Shown: piece after piece, positions 12,931-26,402 of the stretch
Layout: every line of letters begins with the position of its first letter
How positions within the stretch are numbered: the first letter of the stretch is position 1
From: Apis mellifera
Taxonomy: Eukaryota > Arthropoda > Insecta > Hymenoptera > Apidae
Direction of reading: 5' to 3'
DNA: 64,000 nt
Assembly (NCBI RefSeq): GCF_003254395.2
Contig: NC_037649.1
Coordinates: 8,953,931-9,017,930, forward strand
Translations under genes and position numbers: made by a program
Notes under the pieces: generated by a model
Told to the model about the DNA's origin: nothing
The model's input: the letters and a program-made list of their open reading frames with translations, nothing else
Database searches by the model: none

Positions 12931-14216
12931 TTTCCGTCATTTCTGCCAGCAAGCTCGTTCGTGCAGGCTATATTCGCCCGCCGCGTGCCAAATTACATTA
13001 AAACTTCCTACGTGTCGAGCATGCTCGGCCTAGGGTACACCGAGTATGCGTATACAACGGAACCGCGAAATAAAACCCTTGGACGGAGATTGGCTCGCAT
13101 GTTCCCCGTAATTTCGCACGAACAAGCGACATATTATTTCCCGAAACCGAACGAGGAGTTACTTTATGCTATGGCCTATGTTACACGGGGGTGGAAGGGA
13201 GTTGAACAGAGATAAGAGGATGGTTACGCATCGAACTACATAACCAACTATTGGTCATTTAATTATTGTATCCTGCCTCATAAATTATTCAGTTCCGTAA
13301 CGTTTGCCGATCTTCGGGAATTATTTATTGCGCGCACGTGAAGGGGGTAACAAACGCGTCTAATTATTCGCGCCGGGCGACGATATTTTTCCGCGATTAT
13401 GATCGATAAGTTGTGGATTTTTTGGAACGAGTTTCAGAATATTGGCGGCATGTTTAAATTTTCGATTCGTGAAGTGTTCGGTATTGTTAAAATTTGGTTT
13501 TAAATGTTCAATTTCAGGTTAGGCGTCGAACATACGAAAGTGGGTGTATTTACGGAGAACGAGTTAGTTGATCGTAAAACTTTCAAAAACTTTTCTTGGA
13601 TACGTGTTTAGTAATAACAAGTAGAATCATCGAACCGTAATCATATATTGCTGATATTTTCCGAATGACTTAATTACGCGATGAACGATAAGAGGAAATA
13701 ACATAGCAAGCGAACGTCTAATAAACTTGCCGGTTTTTTTGGAAAAAAGGATCAAGGAAAGGAATCGCGAGACAGAATGTAAAAGACATTCGAGGTTCAT
13801 AGCTATCAGAGAAACGTCAACGAACTCGATCGTTCGTCTAATAGGAACTAAGGGGACAGTCTCGGGTATTTAAGCAACGTGTTTGCTCGAAATGGGTAAA
13901 TATGGGAGTATTCGTTTGGCAGAGAAATATTTACAGGGTAAATTTCGAAGGCTGACACTGTCTACCTGTCCGCTCTTCCTCGATGCATCGAATATGGAAA
14001 TAAGGAACTCGATCGTAAAGCATCGATCTTTAAGAAAAAAAAGGGGGAGAAAGAGAAAACGATGGATCGATAAGCGATCGAAGAATAATCGGAATGGAAG
14101 AAAAGGAATGAGAGGAAAAGAGAAGGAGAATTTTTATCTGAAACCTTCCCTCTCCCCCTGCCCCCGGAATAAGAAGAGCGTTTCCAAAAGAGGAAGGGAC
14201 GAAGGAAGGAACGAAC
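12931..14216. other. presumed intron with a CpG-rich segment
   Basis: 12940-13220 is richer in C+G and contains an 84-codon plus-strand frame of ordinary amino-acid composition but without splice or homology support. The remainder is A+T-rich, and the last 200 bases before the exon are purine-rich. Confidence 0.35.
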
Positions 14217-14533
14217 CTGTAGTAAGGGAATCCCTGATGAACGTGGAGGTCCATGGGCATGGCGGGATGCGTGGGCCCATGGTGTGCCGGCGCGGGGGTG
14301 TACTCAGCAGCCGCGGACAGGGGTGGCTGCATCATGCTCGCCGCGGCGGCCGCGTGGTGGCCGGCGAGCATGGCCCCCCAGTGGAAACCCGGTGCACCGG
14401 GCATCGCCGACGGATGTTCCAGTTCGAGGCCGCGGTGACTCGTGGAGGGTAACGCGCCACTTGCGCCCGATCCACCACCGATACCAGCGGCTCCACCAGC
14501 ACCGCTCCCGGCGACACCGCCGCCGCGGTGCAT
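14217..14533 (-). CDS. trh: first coding exon of a transcription-factor-like gene, probably trachealess
   Basis: The exon runs from ATG at 14533 to the donor TACTACAG|GTTCGT (last exon base 14217), 105 codons plus two bases. An in-frame TGA at 14632-14630 lies upstream, and 14533 is the first ATG after it. The peptide is Gly/Ser/Ala-rich at residues 4-35, then Met/His/Ala-rich with FHWGAMLAGHHAAAAASMM and a conserved-looking end, PMDLHVHQGFPYYR. That composition fits the disordered N-terminus of a developmental transcription factor. The identity is inferred from position: klar lies at about 10 kb, and in Drosophila klar and trh are neighbours at 61C. Trh is a bHLH-PAS regulator of tracheal and salivary duct development. 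The bHLH, PAS-A and PAS-B exons are not in the window and would lie left of position 1, which requires a first intron longer than 14 kb. A different transcription factor remains possible. Confidence 0.5.
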
Positions 14534-15480
14534 CAGCCAGCCCTCCACAACGAACGTCGATCTTGTCCCTCCGTTGAAACACCTTTGATCACACCCGATT
14601 CTCCGAACCAACAATGTACAACCAACAACTCACACACAACGATCGAACGATCGACACTTCCGGTCCCTTTCCTCCTCACCACCCAACGCCGAACCTTGAC
14701 AGGTTCCCCTCTCGCCGACGTATCATACACCACCCGTTGGCAGCCTCGTGTACAGGTTCCCCTACGATACCTCCACCAATAAACTCGAATACGGCGAGTA
14801 ACGATCACTTGACACACTGCGGACACATGATTCGGCCCCGCGCACGACGCGAGCCGGCGGCCTCTCCGCGAGCCTGCCACCGGCCCCGGAACACGGCTCA
14901 CCGGACACTCTCGCGACCCACCAGCGAGGAGGATGCGACCGTTGATTCTCGTATCGCGTTGCGGCGGTCGCGGTGGTAGCGCGGCGCTCTCCCTGGTCAC
15001 GTTCGGCGTCGTCGTCGTCGGCGGCGCGGTCCTCGCCGGATGTTCACGGTTACGCGGGGGAGACAGGTGTTCCCGTGGCTTCCTCTCGCGAGCCGCTGCA
15101 GCTGGACGGACCCGGAGAGTGGCGCAGCCTTTAGCTCGGCCATGAATGACGCGCCGTACCTCGAGCCACTTCGCGGAGGCGGGGCCTGCTCGCGCCCACG
15201 TGACACCTACCGCCTCCGTACCTCGCCCCCCGCGCACCCCGCTCTCCGCGACGCTGCCCAGCCCTCTCCTCTCCCTCCTCGCGCTCACCGGCCCCGCTCT
15301 CCACGCCAGCTGCCACCTCTACCACCACCGCCACCACCACCACCACCACCATCACCACCACCGAAGTCGATACCGTGTCCTCCGCCGCCGGTTAAGCTTG
15401 CACCCGGATACCGTCCTCGATTCCGACTAGATGCTACCACGAACGTGGGATCATCATCCCAATGGCTGGTCGAATAGCTC
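14534..15480 (-). promoter_or_regulatory. CpG-rich 5' UTR/promoter island of the 14.5-kb gene
   Basis: This is one of the most C+G-rich stretches of the window, directly upstream of the proposed first coding exon. It holds a (CCA)n tract at 15321-15363 and many CpGs. No clear TATA or initiator was found on the minus strand, which fits a dispersed CpG-type promoter. Long open frames here on both strands (up to 251 codons) are explained by the scarcity of stop codons in G+C-rich DNA. An extra 5' noncoding exon could be hidden here. Confidence 0.5.
15321..15363. repeat. (CCA)n trinucleotide repeat
   Basis: An almost uninterrupted run of CCA/CAC triplets with two interruptions, inside the CpG-rich island upstream of the proposed trh exon. 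Confidence 0.85.
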
Positions 15481-17530
15481 GGAGAAAAGGGAAGGAGGAC
15501 CTGTCTTCTTGGGGGACTCTCCGTTTGTTGGCACACGATTTTTAGTAGGGTTGCGAGGGCGATGGAATTTTGGTAGCGAATTTTTTTTCGTTTGTGGATT
15601 CGAGTGGGGATGCGTTGGGGATGTATTTGTTTGTATAAGGACGGAGGGAAATGAAAGGAATTTAAAGTTTGGATTACAAAATTGCATAATGTTTTATATA
15701 ATATAAGAAAGGATAAGTATACAGGTTGACAAAAAGTTTCTCCGATAAACGAGGTGAAACTTCGCCCTTTCACTCGCCGCGTATAGCGTTTTATCGCATT
15801 CCAACGGTAATGATCTATCAGTGGATACTATTCCGCTCCATTATTGTATTCATTATCGAATTATCCTCGTCTTATTGTCCGTATGAAGCGCTCGTTCTTC
15901 GTTATTATTACTTTTAGACACGAGACTCTCTTCCTCTTATTTTTTTTCTTATTTTCCGTGGCAGAAAATGTGATGAAAAGAAACAAATCTGTCGCCTGCA
16001 TTTTCATCGATAAAAAAATTTCTTCGGAACTGATTATCCTCCTCAATTTATCTTCTATTAAATGTTTCATATAATTCATTACTCGAAATGCAACGTATAT
16101 TAAAAATCAGCTCCTTTTATTCCCGATGCTACTTGAAATCAGACGAAGAGATGCATCGCGAGAAGGGGGAGGGTGAGGTAAAATCCGCGAGGTACCGCCT
16201 CCGATTACGAGGCGCGGAACGAGGAGGCACGTCGACACCCTCGCGAATCGACCGAACCGTAGACGCAAGCCCGTTCTGACGTAACACTTGTTGAGCCGAT
16301 TCACCCCCGCGGCCATCCCTCGATGGACATTTCGCAAACGACCGAGGGATGTGCCGTGGAATTTCTGTTATCAACTACGGACGAGCTCTGGCCTTTATCA
16401 TCTTCGTTTCTCGTATCAAGGATTGAATATTCCGATCGATCAGAGAGTTGATCGAGCAAGGACTTCGAGGATGAGAAATTTCCTATTTTCTTGAAAGGAA
16501 AGGAATTACTCGGGTTTTTTATTAGCTCGGCGGTTTAACACGTGCAATTCACAACAGGGTGAAATAAATATTGTAGCGTTTGGACGCGTAGGGGAATAAT
16601 GTATAAAATATGTGAGGCAAGGCACGTCCTCATAATTCTATCCTGCTACCCCAAAGTGTCAGAAATATATCGTTTCTTCGACAGTCTTGACAATTCGTTT
16701 GATCCTTAACAGGATCGTGAGTGGAATCGAGTTATCTCTTCGAGAATTATTCAAACTTTATATATACCCGTGCTTTTATCGTAACTATATTTCGCCTATC
16801 GACCAATTTATTTAATCGTTAAAATAACAAACACGCCCTTTCTTTACCCGTTTTTCCTTAATTTCTAATTTCGCGAAAATTTTCATCGTTCTCGAACGTT
16901 CTCATCCCCTTTTTTTTCTTTCAGCCGGCAGCTTTTCATTTTCACGATCCGCGCTCGAATTATTACTTCTAATCAGAGATTCAGGTACGCGAATGGAAAA
17001 TAAAAGCAGGGGAGGGTTGGATCGGCCGACGGTCCGCGTGAGGGGCCCTCGGGTTGTAACCAGGCTGCTACAATAAAAAATTTAATCAAAATGCCCTCTT
17101 GGTAATTTACAGCTCGGCCAGCCTCTCAACCCTTTTGGGCGGCGAGAGGAGGAAGGAAAGGCGAGAAGGGGACGACGGGGAGAAAAAGAAGCCCGTAAGA
17201 GTCATAGAGGAACGCGACACAGGCCATTTCCTCGCTCGAGGGCTCGTCGTCCCCCGTAAAAAATAATACTTCTTGTCTCCGCTCATTTGCCTCCTGTTAA
17301 ACCCGCGCCGCTCTCACCTTGACACCCGCTGCCAACTCGTAAATTACGAATTAGAGACGTCAACTGTAAACTTAGCTGTAAACGCTCCGCATCTAGGGGG
17401 TGAGTACGTTTTTCAAATACGAACGTTTTAGAAGTTTAACCCTTTCGAGGCGGATACCGCTCCCTTTAATTAAAACGTTTCACTTCTAACGATAACTTAA
17501 GAAAGTCCTTTTCAAGTTTCCTAATTTTTC

Positions 17531-17819
17531 TCTCCAATAAGAACGTGTTAAGGTAAAAAGTAGAATAAAATAGAAATACCAGGAGAGCAATATTCTGTTA
17601 GATTTTTGCAACAGATCACGAGAACTTGAGAACACTTGTTATTGTTCCAAATTTTAGCCTCTCTTCGATAGAGTTCTCCGATAAGAACGTGTTAAGGGAA
17701 AAAGCAGAATAATATAGAAATACCAGAGCAATATTCTGTTAGATTTTTGCAACAGTGATCACGAGAACTTGAAAACACTTGTTATCGTCCCAAATTTTAG
17801 TCTCCCTTCGATAGAGTTC
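17531..17819. repeat. tandem duplication, 144-bp period, two copies
   Basis: Copy 1 (17531-17674) and copy 2 (17675-17819) share long near-identical runs, for example GAACGTGTTAAGG at 17541 and 17685 and AATATTCTGTTAGATTTTTG in both. They differ by point changes and small indels, so the duplication is fairly recent but not new. Confidence 0.85.
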
Positions 17820-20800
17820 ACAGATTATCGGTTAAAGAATCTATCGAATCGATAATCCGACACGTTCCTCTTCCGAATCGATATTCCGCGAGGAATCGTA
17901 TTTGACTCGTAGAAACGGTTTAATGCCGTAATCCCGTTCCGAAATTGCAAACGGCGTTACTCGTCGCCATGATTAAAGGGCATATCTATGCACGTCCGAT
18001 TAAAGACCGCCGCGGTCGCAGCAATAATTTATTTACAGCTACGACTTACGATATCCTGGAACCATTAAAGGTAGATTCCCGGAGAAAAGTTTGGGCCGTG
18101 GTTGCCTACCTGGTGGGTACAGGTGTGAGTCGTAATAACATAGCGGCCGCGCCCTTTAACCTCTAATATCCCTACCTTGGTACCGACTTCACTAACGCCG
18201 CCAACAATCGGCCCCGGGTACACCGCAATCATCCTCTACCTCTGTATCAATCGCCAGCGGATCATTATTGCGGATACACTTAGCATTGCGCTTTCTCCAC
18301 CGTTACTTTTACCACTGCGCACACGTGCATCGCCCGTTTCGAAATATTCTATCGCGATTCCGCCGATTCTTTTAACGGAAGAGAGTCTTTTTTCGAATTT
18401 TCTCCCCCCTCCCTTTTTTTCTCTTTCTTTTTTCAAGATAGATTTAAAGATTTAAAGGATTTTCTTTCGTTCGATTTTTTAATGCTATTGAAAAGTTTTG
18501 AATTTTAGGGGATTGATGAAATATTATATAAAAATGAGCGAAATTCTTTGAATTTTTTATTTCTTCTTGCGTATTGAAGAAACTTTGAAATTTTAAAAAA
18601 GTTGAAAATATCATATAAGATGGAAGAAGAATTTTGCGGGAAATGTTGGAAATATTATTGAATCCTTTGAATTTTTGTTGCTTTCACGAATTGGAGAGAG
18701 ATTGAAAAGTATAGGGCGTTGAAATAGGATTGGAATATATGGTCGAGTGAATATACGATATCGTCCAAAACTGTAATTTATTTCTCCATGGTGCCAAAAT
18801 ACACTAGAATACTCCGTAATCGTAGAAAATATTGATATTGTTCGGATATAAGTATTATAACATGTTATAAACGCAACATGACGCGTGTGAATAATGATAT
18901 TGAATGACGTGAAATTTTCGTATGAATGGGGTGTACATTTGAAATGAGGGGGCGTGTATGGTTTGAATGGCAAAATCGCACAAATCTGAGCAAATAAAAT
19001 TAACGATACGTATATCTAGCAAAAAAAAAAAGGAATAAGAAACAATAATACCATTTAAAAAAACACGTTTGTTCGATAAAATTTCAAAATTGAAATTAAA
19101 ATTCGATATAGATATTATCGAAATTTTATTCGTGTAATTTTAAAAATCAAAAACATATTATATTACTGAAGAATAAAATAAAAAGAAAAAAAAAATACTG
19201 TTGTTTTAACGAACGTGTTTTCTTATGGCTAAATAATAAATCGATTCGGCGCTGTAATCGACAAAATTTACAGAAATTAATCTTCAGAAAATCGATAATT
19301 TTATCCTTTCTTTTTTTGAAAAAAAAAAAGAATATTAAAAAGTGGAATAAAATATTGATCGAATGATTATGGCCATGCACTTTATGCCTAACATTACGGC
19401 GCCAAATTTAAATTAACATAAGGAATTACGCGGTATTTGAATTACGCGCGTTCGAGAAATTCAAAATAAAATCTTACAAAATTAATCAATACAAAAGTTC
19501 AATCCTCCATGAACTAAATCGTTGTTTGTGACATAATATTGTAAAAGATCGATAAAATATTCATTTTAAAAAGAAATGTAAAAGAATACTTAATATTGGA
19601 CAGAAAATAAAAATCATACTGATTTATAATACTAATATAAATATATATATATTATATATATTTATAAAAAAAAAATACGGTTCATGGAGGTTTAATGTGT
19701 TTGTATTTTTTAAGACGCAATACAAACAGGCATCGTACTCTCGAAAGTATTCGATAACTTTGCCGCAAAATAGCCCGCTGTTTCTCTTTTTTTTTTTTTT
19801 TCAAATTTTCCATCATCATGATTAAAATATAATCCAATAAGAAGAAAAATTTTCCTAAAAAAAAAAATAAAATATATCGTCCATTTTCGAATAAAAAATT
19901 TCGAGTACGATAAAAAACAGAATAATAAAAAACAGAAACTGCGGACCGCTGTAATTATCATAATACAATTTGCAGATGAATCGTGAATTCGATTCTGCAA
20001 TTAAATGTAATTAATTTTTTTTTTTTTTTAAATTTTTATCCCCAATATATAGCAATATTTTCACGTATTGCCCTATATTCATAATTTTAAAAGTAAAACC
20101 GCATGCAACGTATAATCTAAGTAGCCGCTACAGCAACGCAAAGGTGAATACATTTCGCGACAAATCAAGCTGTACAAAGCACGACACGATCATTTTTGTT
20201 CATATCTTTTTTTTTTCTTTTTTTTTTTCTCCTTTTTTTCCCTTTTTGTGAACTGGTGTAGTGATAATGCGAATGAAATGGAGGAGAAGGAGAATTCTTC
20301 TCGTATTACGTATTTATTATATATATATATATAAGTAATATTTTGATTTCTCAGGTACTTTATACACATTATCATAGATAAAATAGGCAGATGTGAGGCA
20401 GGCCTCGTGTTCGTCGAGTCCAGTTTTTCTTTTTTTTCTTTTTTTTTTCATTCTTCGACGAAATAATCTCGACGTTGAATGTAAAACGTAAATTCGACGA
20501 ACAAGGACTTGAAATCGTGGAACGTCTCACGATGTAATATTAAAAAAAAAAGAGAGATATTCAATTTTTTTTTTAAATAGTACAATATGAGACGGATCCT
20601 GTAATAAAGTGCGTGATAATGCACTAGCACTATGATCGCGAAAGCAGATCGATTTTCATCTTATTTATTGCTATAATTTCTTTTCTTTTTTTTTTTTTTT
20701 TTAATTATTTCTATAAAATTGTGTTTCAAATTTGAAAATCGATATTCCGAAATAATTCTCATTGAAAAGTGTCCTCTGGATCGAAGTATTTAAAATATGA

Positions 20801-21194
20801 ATTTTCCTATAAATTTAAAATGAACCATCCAAAGCAATTAATTCTCAAGAATTGTGACGAATTACATTTCTCGACCGACGAAAATTGTTCTGTTGTCGCC
20901 TCTTAAACTTTTCTCTTCGACATAAAACTACCCCTCGGGGTGTCGTTATCTCGCAGATCTCAATGAAAAGTTTCACCCGATTCCACGGGGGGGAAATCTG
21001 TTTAATAAAAAATCAGGTATGCAAAGAATACAATCTGCTCTTGTTAAGCTCTATCTCTGAGTGTGTATATATGCGTTTGTATGTGTGTGAGTGTTTGTGT
21101 GTATGTATACGTGTGTGTTTGAATGGATAATTGCCATTGTCTTTGTGTACACGTGCGTCGTCACCATTTGTCGTTATGGACACGTAAGTACAGC

Positions 21195-21631
21195 GTTTCG
21201 AATCCTGTGGATCGTATATAGGACATTCCTCTGGAAGAACTATAACTTGATCCACTGCAAATCTTCCTCTCTCCTCTCCTTCCTCTCGTTTCCTTCTTAT
21301 TAAAATATCTTTTTTTTTATATATATTGAGTCCCTTATGGTACATTCCTCGAAACATTGGAAAAATTGTACCTCGATCCCCATCCTTTCATCCCCTTCTT
21401 TCATCTTTTCCTTTATTTTTCCTTTATTCTTTCTATTTCTATTCCTTCTCTTTCTATTTCTATTCCTTCTCTTTCTATTTCTTTCCTTCTTACCAATTGT
21501 AAGATATCTCTTTGCATCTCGTGGATCTTCTCTTATGGTACATCCCTTGAAACATTGGAAGAATTATACCTCGATCCACTTCGACTCCATCGTCTTCCTT
21601 TTCTCCCTTTCCTCTCTTATTAAAATACACA
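21195..21631. repeat. degenerate three-copy tandem repeat with pyrimidine-rich inner repeats
   Basis: The words CTTATGGTACAT and GAAACATTGGAA recur at 21334 and 21532 (198-bp offset), with a weaker third copy at about 21195-21310 (GGACATTCCTCTGGAAGAACTA). The middle copy is expanded by a short repeat of CTTTCTATTTCTATTCCTT units at about 21430-21485. Confidence 0.7.
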
Positions 21632-24600
21632 CCCCTTTATCTTATAACGTAGCATGCTTACGAATTCTACTTCGAATTCTAATCCCCACGCTCCTATATC
21701 CTCATCACTTCCGCTCAAACTCGAACGCGGAGGACATTTGAGAACGCCTCGCCAGTTCTTGTTAGCCGCGTGATGGAAAAAAAAAAAAAAAATCTAAATC
21801 CGCGAGAGATTTGCAAACTTGTTCCTTGAAAAGGAACAATCTCCTTTCTATCTGCGTCTTGTATCTTCTCCCTCGCTTCGCTAGATTCTCTACACGAAAA
21901 AATCATCTTGACAAAACTGCCACTAACCCGTCAACACACTCGTTTATAAACGCGTGCACGTTTATGTGGTAAGCGTCGACTGCAGAATTTTTCCTCTCTG
22001 AAAATTTACGAATTCTATTCTATTCTGAATTCTATCCTCTAGTTCATTATGTTTCTTTCTTTTTTTTTTTTTTTTTTTTTAAAAGTCGTCGCTCCGACTT
22101 TTCCAACCAGCAACGCGTTTTTTCCTTTTAAGATTAAAAAAATTTATACACAGGATTGATTATAATTAATTGATTATTATATTTGATTTTTTATTGCATC
22201 GCCTGTTGGAAAATCGAACAAACGACCGCCACGATCCACATCGAAGCACAAGATTAATTCGTATTTTATATATAATTCTAACCAAGCTGAAATTGAGACT
22301 GTCTATAGCCTACGATCCCTTCCCCCTTTACAAAATATCTCACAAAATATAATTTCGTTTTTCTCCATGAAACTCAATAATCATCATATATACATGTATA
22401 TATTTTTTTTTTTCAATTTTATAGAAAAAAAGTATCGCTCGATTTTAAAGTGCGATATCCTTTTCATTTTTATACACGCGCTATTTACATTGAAAATTGC
22501 GTTTTTTTTTTCTTTTTTTATTCGATTATAATCTACGAGTTTTAATCATTGAATGAAATGTAAAAACTGTGCTTTTGGAAAAAAAAAACTGCGTAGAAAA
22601 GATAAAAATGCAGAAAATATTCTCTTTGAGCTCGAAATATATTCAGTCGGTGAAAAAAACGGATCGTTGCAATTGTTCGTTAATTGTAAATTGTGTACAA
22701 AATTGTAAAAAATTGCCGTCTAAATTTCTATCGCGTGAAAAATTCTTGTGAAATATTTCCCCCGTTATTATCAAATAATAATTATCCCTAATACGATGTA
22801 TAAAAATAAAATTCGAATTCTTTTTTTTTCTTTCCTTTTCTTTTCTCCCTAAAATTATCTTTTTCGCTATCTATTACTCCCCGTCACGCACAAGTTTTCG
22901 GATCGAAACCGAAATTGAAGATTGCGCGACGAAAACTGTAATCTTACTACCACCTCTTATCGAAGATCAATTCGCTTGGAAAACCATCGAGATAATCACA
23001 GCTTTTAATATTCTGCAATGTATCAATGATAATAATATAAAAACCTTGGGTACAAATTTTTATACAACCCGATGTTTCATTTTCAATCGCACAGAATTGA
23101 TTGAACGTGGATCGAGTTTTAATATCCTACGTTACACTACGTTGAAAATCGAAAAGTGCACATTCTTTGATCATCGTCGTTTATTTGCATTTATTCCCTT
23201 CCATACTATCGATTAAAATGAAACATCGCGCAAAGAAACGCCACTAAAACGTCTTTCTAATTTTAGTACCATTAGTAACGATCTATTCATCGCACAAGTA
23301 AAAAAAAAAAAAAAAAAAAATCCTTTAAGCGACAATTAAAAGCATATATTAATATAAAACCCCACCTATTTCCTGTTTCCCCTTAATCATACTCTGTTAT
23401 CATTTCGTTAGAATCGAGTAAATCACTTTATTAAATCCAATATGCTCTCAATTGAAGAAGCAACATCATTCCTAAAATCCCATTTGCCATTGTATTTATA
23501 TTTATCAGTACGTTCTTTCTTAAAGTCATCCTCCATCTTGAGGATTATTCATCTTCGTTATATATCACACGTATATTTTCACACGTTTTCATTTTTCATC
23601 ATCATTGTCTCTCACGATTCCATTCTTCTTTCCATTTATCTATGAGCATGCATCATTTTTGCTCCAGATTTCAACTGCACGATCGCATCATCAAGCGAAT
23701 CGTGTTATTTAAGGGCTTATTTTTATTTCTTTTCAACCCTTTCAACGTATTTTTCTTCGTCCACGATCAGTGGATAAGGTTTGTTTGTTTTTTTTTTTTT
23801 AAATCAAACTCATCTGCCATGAGATTCGATTATTATTCGATACCCTCGTGAATTTTCGTGGGTGTGTCGATCGATGATCGATCGATGAAAATTTGCGGAT
23901 AGAACCGCCAAGTTGTATGGAACTTCGAAGAAGATATAATATATCTCGTTCTTCGATATATATATATATGGGATGTTGTTTGTAGAAGCAAGATAATTTA
24001 ATATTTCACGTCAGTCACCATCTGGTAACTGCTCGTATCGCTGAAATTATCACAGGATCCGATTAGTTTCATCAGAATTCCTGTTTATAACAGCTCAGAT
24101 CTCTTTTTGTCGATTCAATTTCTTCGAGTAGAATCGAAGACACTTTAGGCCTTCTATTTCTTTTTTTTTTTTTTTTTTATATATATTAGAACGATCAAAA
24201 AGAGAATCCGAAGATAATAACACGTTTAGAAGAAAATTCGTTTGCTATAATTCTGAGTAAATTCGAATATCAACTTATTCTATTATTATTATTATTAGTA
24301 GTAGTAGTAGTATTATTACTGATACTCTGTTTCATTGATAAACAGATTTGAAATCTTTAAAGAGAAATTCTCTTTCCTCTTCTTTACCTTCGTTTCTCTA
24401 TATTATGCAAGTATTAATTATTAATTATGATTCGCTTTCGAGAATTTTAGCAAAGGAAGTTTCTCCACGGTAGCATTCGATCGTCAGTCAAATGCTACCA
24501 TAACTGCTCTCCTCTTGAAAGCAGTCATCCTCTATATATAAAAACAAACTAAAAAGAAAAAAAAAAAAAAACAAAAATTGTTGAAAACAATAAAACGATG

Positions 24601-24773
24601 ATATTACTGTCATTTAACATGCATGACAGTCATCCTATGGAAGCGTTCGTACAAGAGAACGTTGCTTCCTCTTCGTTTTTTTCAATCCTACAACGCTATA
24701 AAATATCTTCTCTCTCGATCGACATTAAATTACAAACAATAATATGTATACGTGTATATATATAATTTGCAAC

Positions 24774-24791
24774 ATATATATATATATATAA
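24774..24791. repeat. (TA)n microsatellite
   Basis: A TA dinucleotide run in the A+T-rich spacer on the klar 3' side. Confidence 0.85.
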
Positions 24792-25649
24792 ATAAATATT
24801 TATACTATATAACAAAAAGCGCCACCGACTCACTGGTCAGTTTTTTTTTAAAAAAAACCTCGTACTCGATTATGCGAGTTTAAAAAATTCATTTCGTTCG
24901 TCGTCATCAATAATTGACTGTGTTGCAAATTCTGTGAAAATAAGAAGATAAAGTTTTTCCTTTTATAAATATCTGTCAACCTTATCTCTCTGAATCGTTC
25001 ATATTTATACATATATATATCTCGTTTATATTTATATTTATCTCGATTTTCTTCGTTTTTCTTTCTTCTAGAATTTGCAAATTATGCTAAGAGGCTTTTC
25101 AATTCGTGTTTACATTCGACGGTTCGAAGATTGTCTGCGTGGCTCTTTAACTCTCATTCATTCTCGATTTCGCACTTGGCTTAAGAGCAGGTATACGAAA
25201 CTATATACTTACCTCTCATACACGATCCCTAAACGATTTTTAAATATTTTATCTTGCTAAAAATTCGTATAAAAAAAAGAATTCTTCCTTATTCATCGTT
25301 ATTTTTTTCCTTTTTCCTTTTTTAACCTAACGCTCATTGTCATTACCTCAGTCACTGATTACATACGTTTATTCTACTTACTTTTTTTTTTTTTTTTTTT
25401 CTTCAATTTATATCACAATTTCAAACGAGCGCAGATTTTTCCCGCAATTGAGCGCAATTCGTTGCATCTCTGAAAGAAACTTGAAACATTGTTTTGTATA
25501 CGGACGAAATTATAGTTTCTTAAGTTTGAGCTTCCGTATTATTAATTGACTCGAAAATTGAACACTCGAAACAATTATGGCAGTACAAAAGGATATATGC
25601 AGTATTATAAAATGAAGGAAAAGCGCAGTGAGATCGAGAATCGAGTGTG

Positions 25650-26110
25650 CCAACGATTCTTTTTATTTGAAAAAACAAGTCTATCTAAGTTTCATCTTTA
25701 AAAAAAAAAGAAAAAAGTATGAACACAAATATTAAAAATATATTCGAGATATCTAACAAATATATCTCGCATCTTCATCCCTTCTTTTTACCAATCGATC
25801 CCCAATGAATTCTCGCGATTCTAGATCAATTCTCCCAAGCTCGTTGACAGAGCTTACTCGATTGCTCGAATGTACCGCGAATTTTCCAAAAATTATGCGC
25901 TCTCTCTCTCTTTCTCAAATACGACGCACTCTATGACGACCCATGTCGACTCGAAAACGCGATGACCGAAACGTAATTGGGGGGAGCAAGTTGTGCTCGG
26001 TGACTGAGGAGGTTTCTACGATGATCGGAACGATGTATTCCGTGGAGATCCCATGGAGCGCGGGCGCCGCGTCAAAGGCTAATCCAAGAAACGATCGGGC
26101 GTCGCGGCGT
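25650..26110 (-). other. klar: klar 3' untranslated region (approximate)
   Basis: No coding signal follows the stop. The first AATAAA on the minus strand is at 25677-25672, about 435 bases after the stop, and another is at 25373-25368. The true end cannot be fixed from sequence, and a longer UTR into the A+T-rich stretch to the left is possible. Confidence 0.4.
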
Positions 26111-26402
26111 TCAGACAGGTGGTGGCCCCCTTACGTAGCGCAGTTGAGGGGTGAGCGAGAGGTTCAAAGTGTTGGTCGCCTCGCAGCAATGGGGCTCGAG
26201 GAGGCTGGCCGCGTAGAAGAGGGCGACCAGGGCCAGTTGGAAGGGCAGCGCAGCTCTCAGAATACGCGAGATCCAACTGTGGGAAAGGCCCGGATCGTGG
26301 TCTGGGTCCCCGCCGTCCGTGGCGCCACTTTTCGCCGCGATCGCAGCGACACGCTCCGTACCCTCCTTCGACATCACCGCGACACTGGCCTTCTTGCGCT
26401 TG
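26111..26402 (-). CDS. klar: klar exon M, transmembrane segment and KASH domain, stop
   Basis: The acceptor TTGTGTGCAG precedes CAAGCGCAAG; the stop TGA is at 26113-26111. The 96 residues after the split Asp codon begin KRKKASVAVM, then a linker, a hydrophobic span (ISRILRAALPFQLALVALFY) and a lumenal tail with LNLSLTPQLRYVRGPPPV at the very C-terminus. The terminal PPPX and a cysteine with exactly 23 residues after it are hallmarks of KASH peptides, where they bind the SUN domain and make the intermolecular disulfide. Confidence 0.95.

Larger units (their letters stand above)
15481..25649. other. spacer between the proposed trh 5' end and klar 3' end
   Basis: No supported gene. Contents seen: mixed C+G blocks (16140-16460, 16980-17400, 17930-18340) that could be upstream regulatory DNA of the 14.5-kb gene; tandem duplications at 17531-17819 and 21195-21631; many poly(T) runs between 19 and 25.4 kb; (TA)n at 24774-24791; ATT/GTA microsatellite at about 24286-24320. 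Confidence 0.45.

Noticed and set aside
14533..15288. 251-codon minus-strand open frame upstream of the trh-like exon
   Set aside because: Arg-rich, composition-driven, in a C+G-rich island with few stops; a different frame from the exon that has the splice donor and the sensible peptide.
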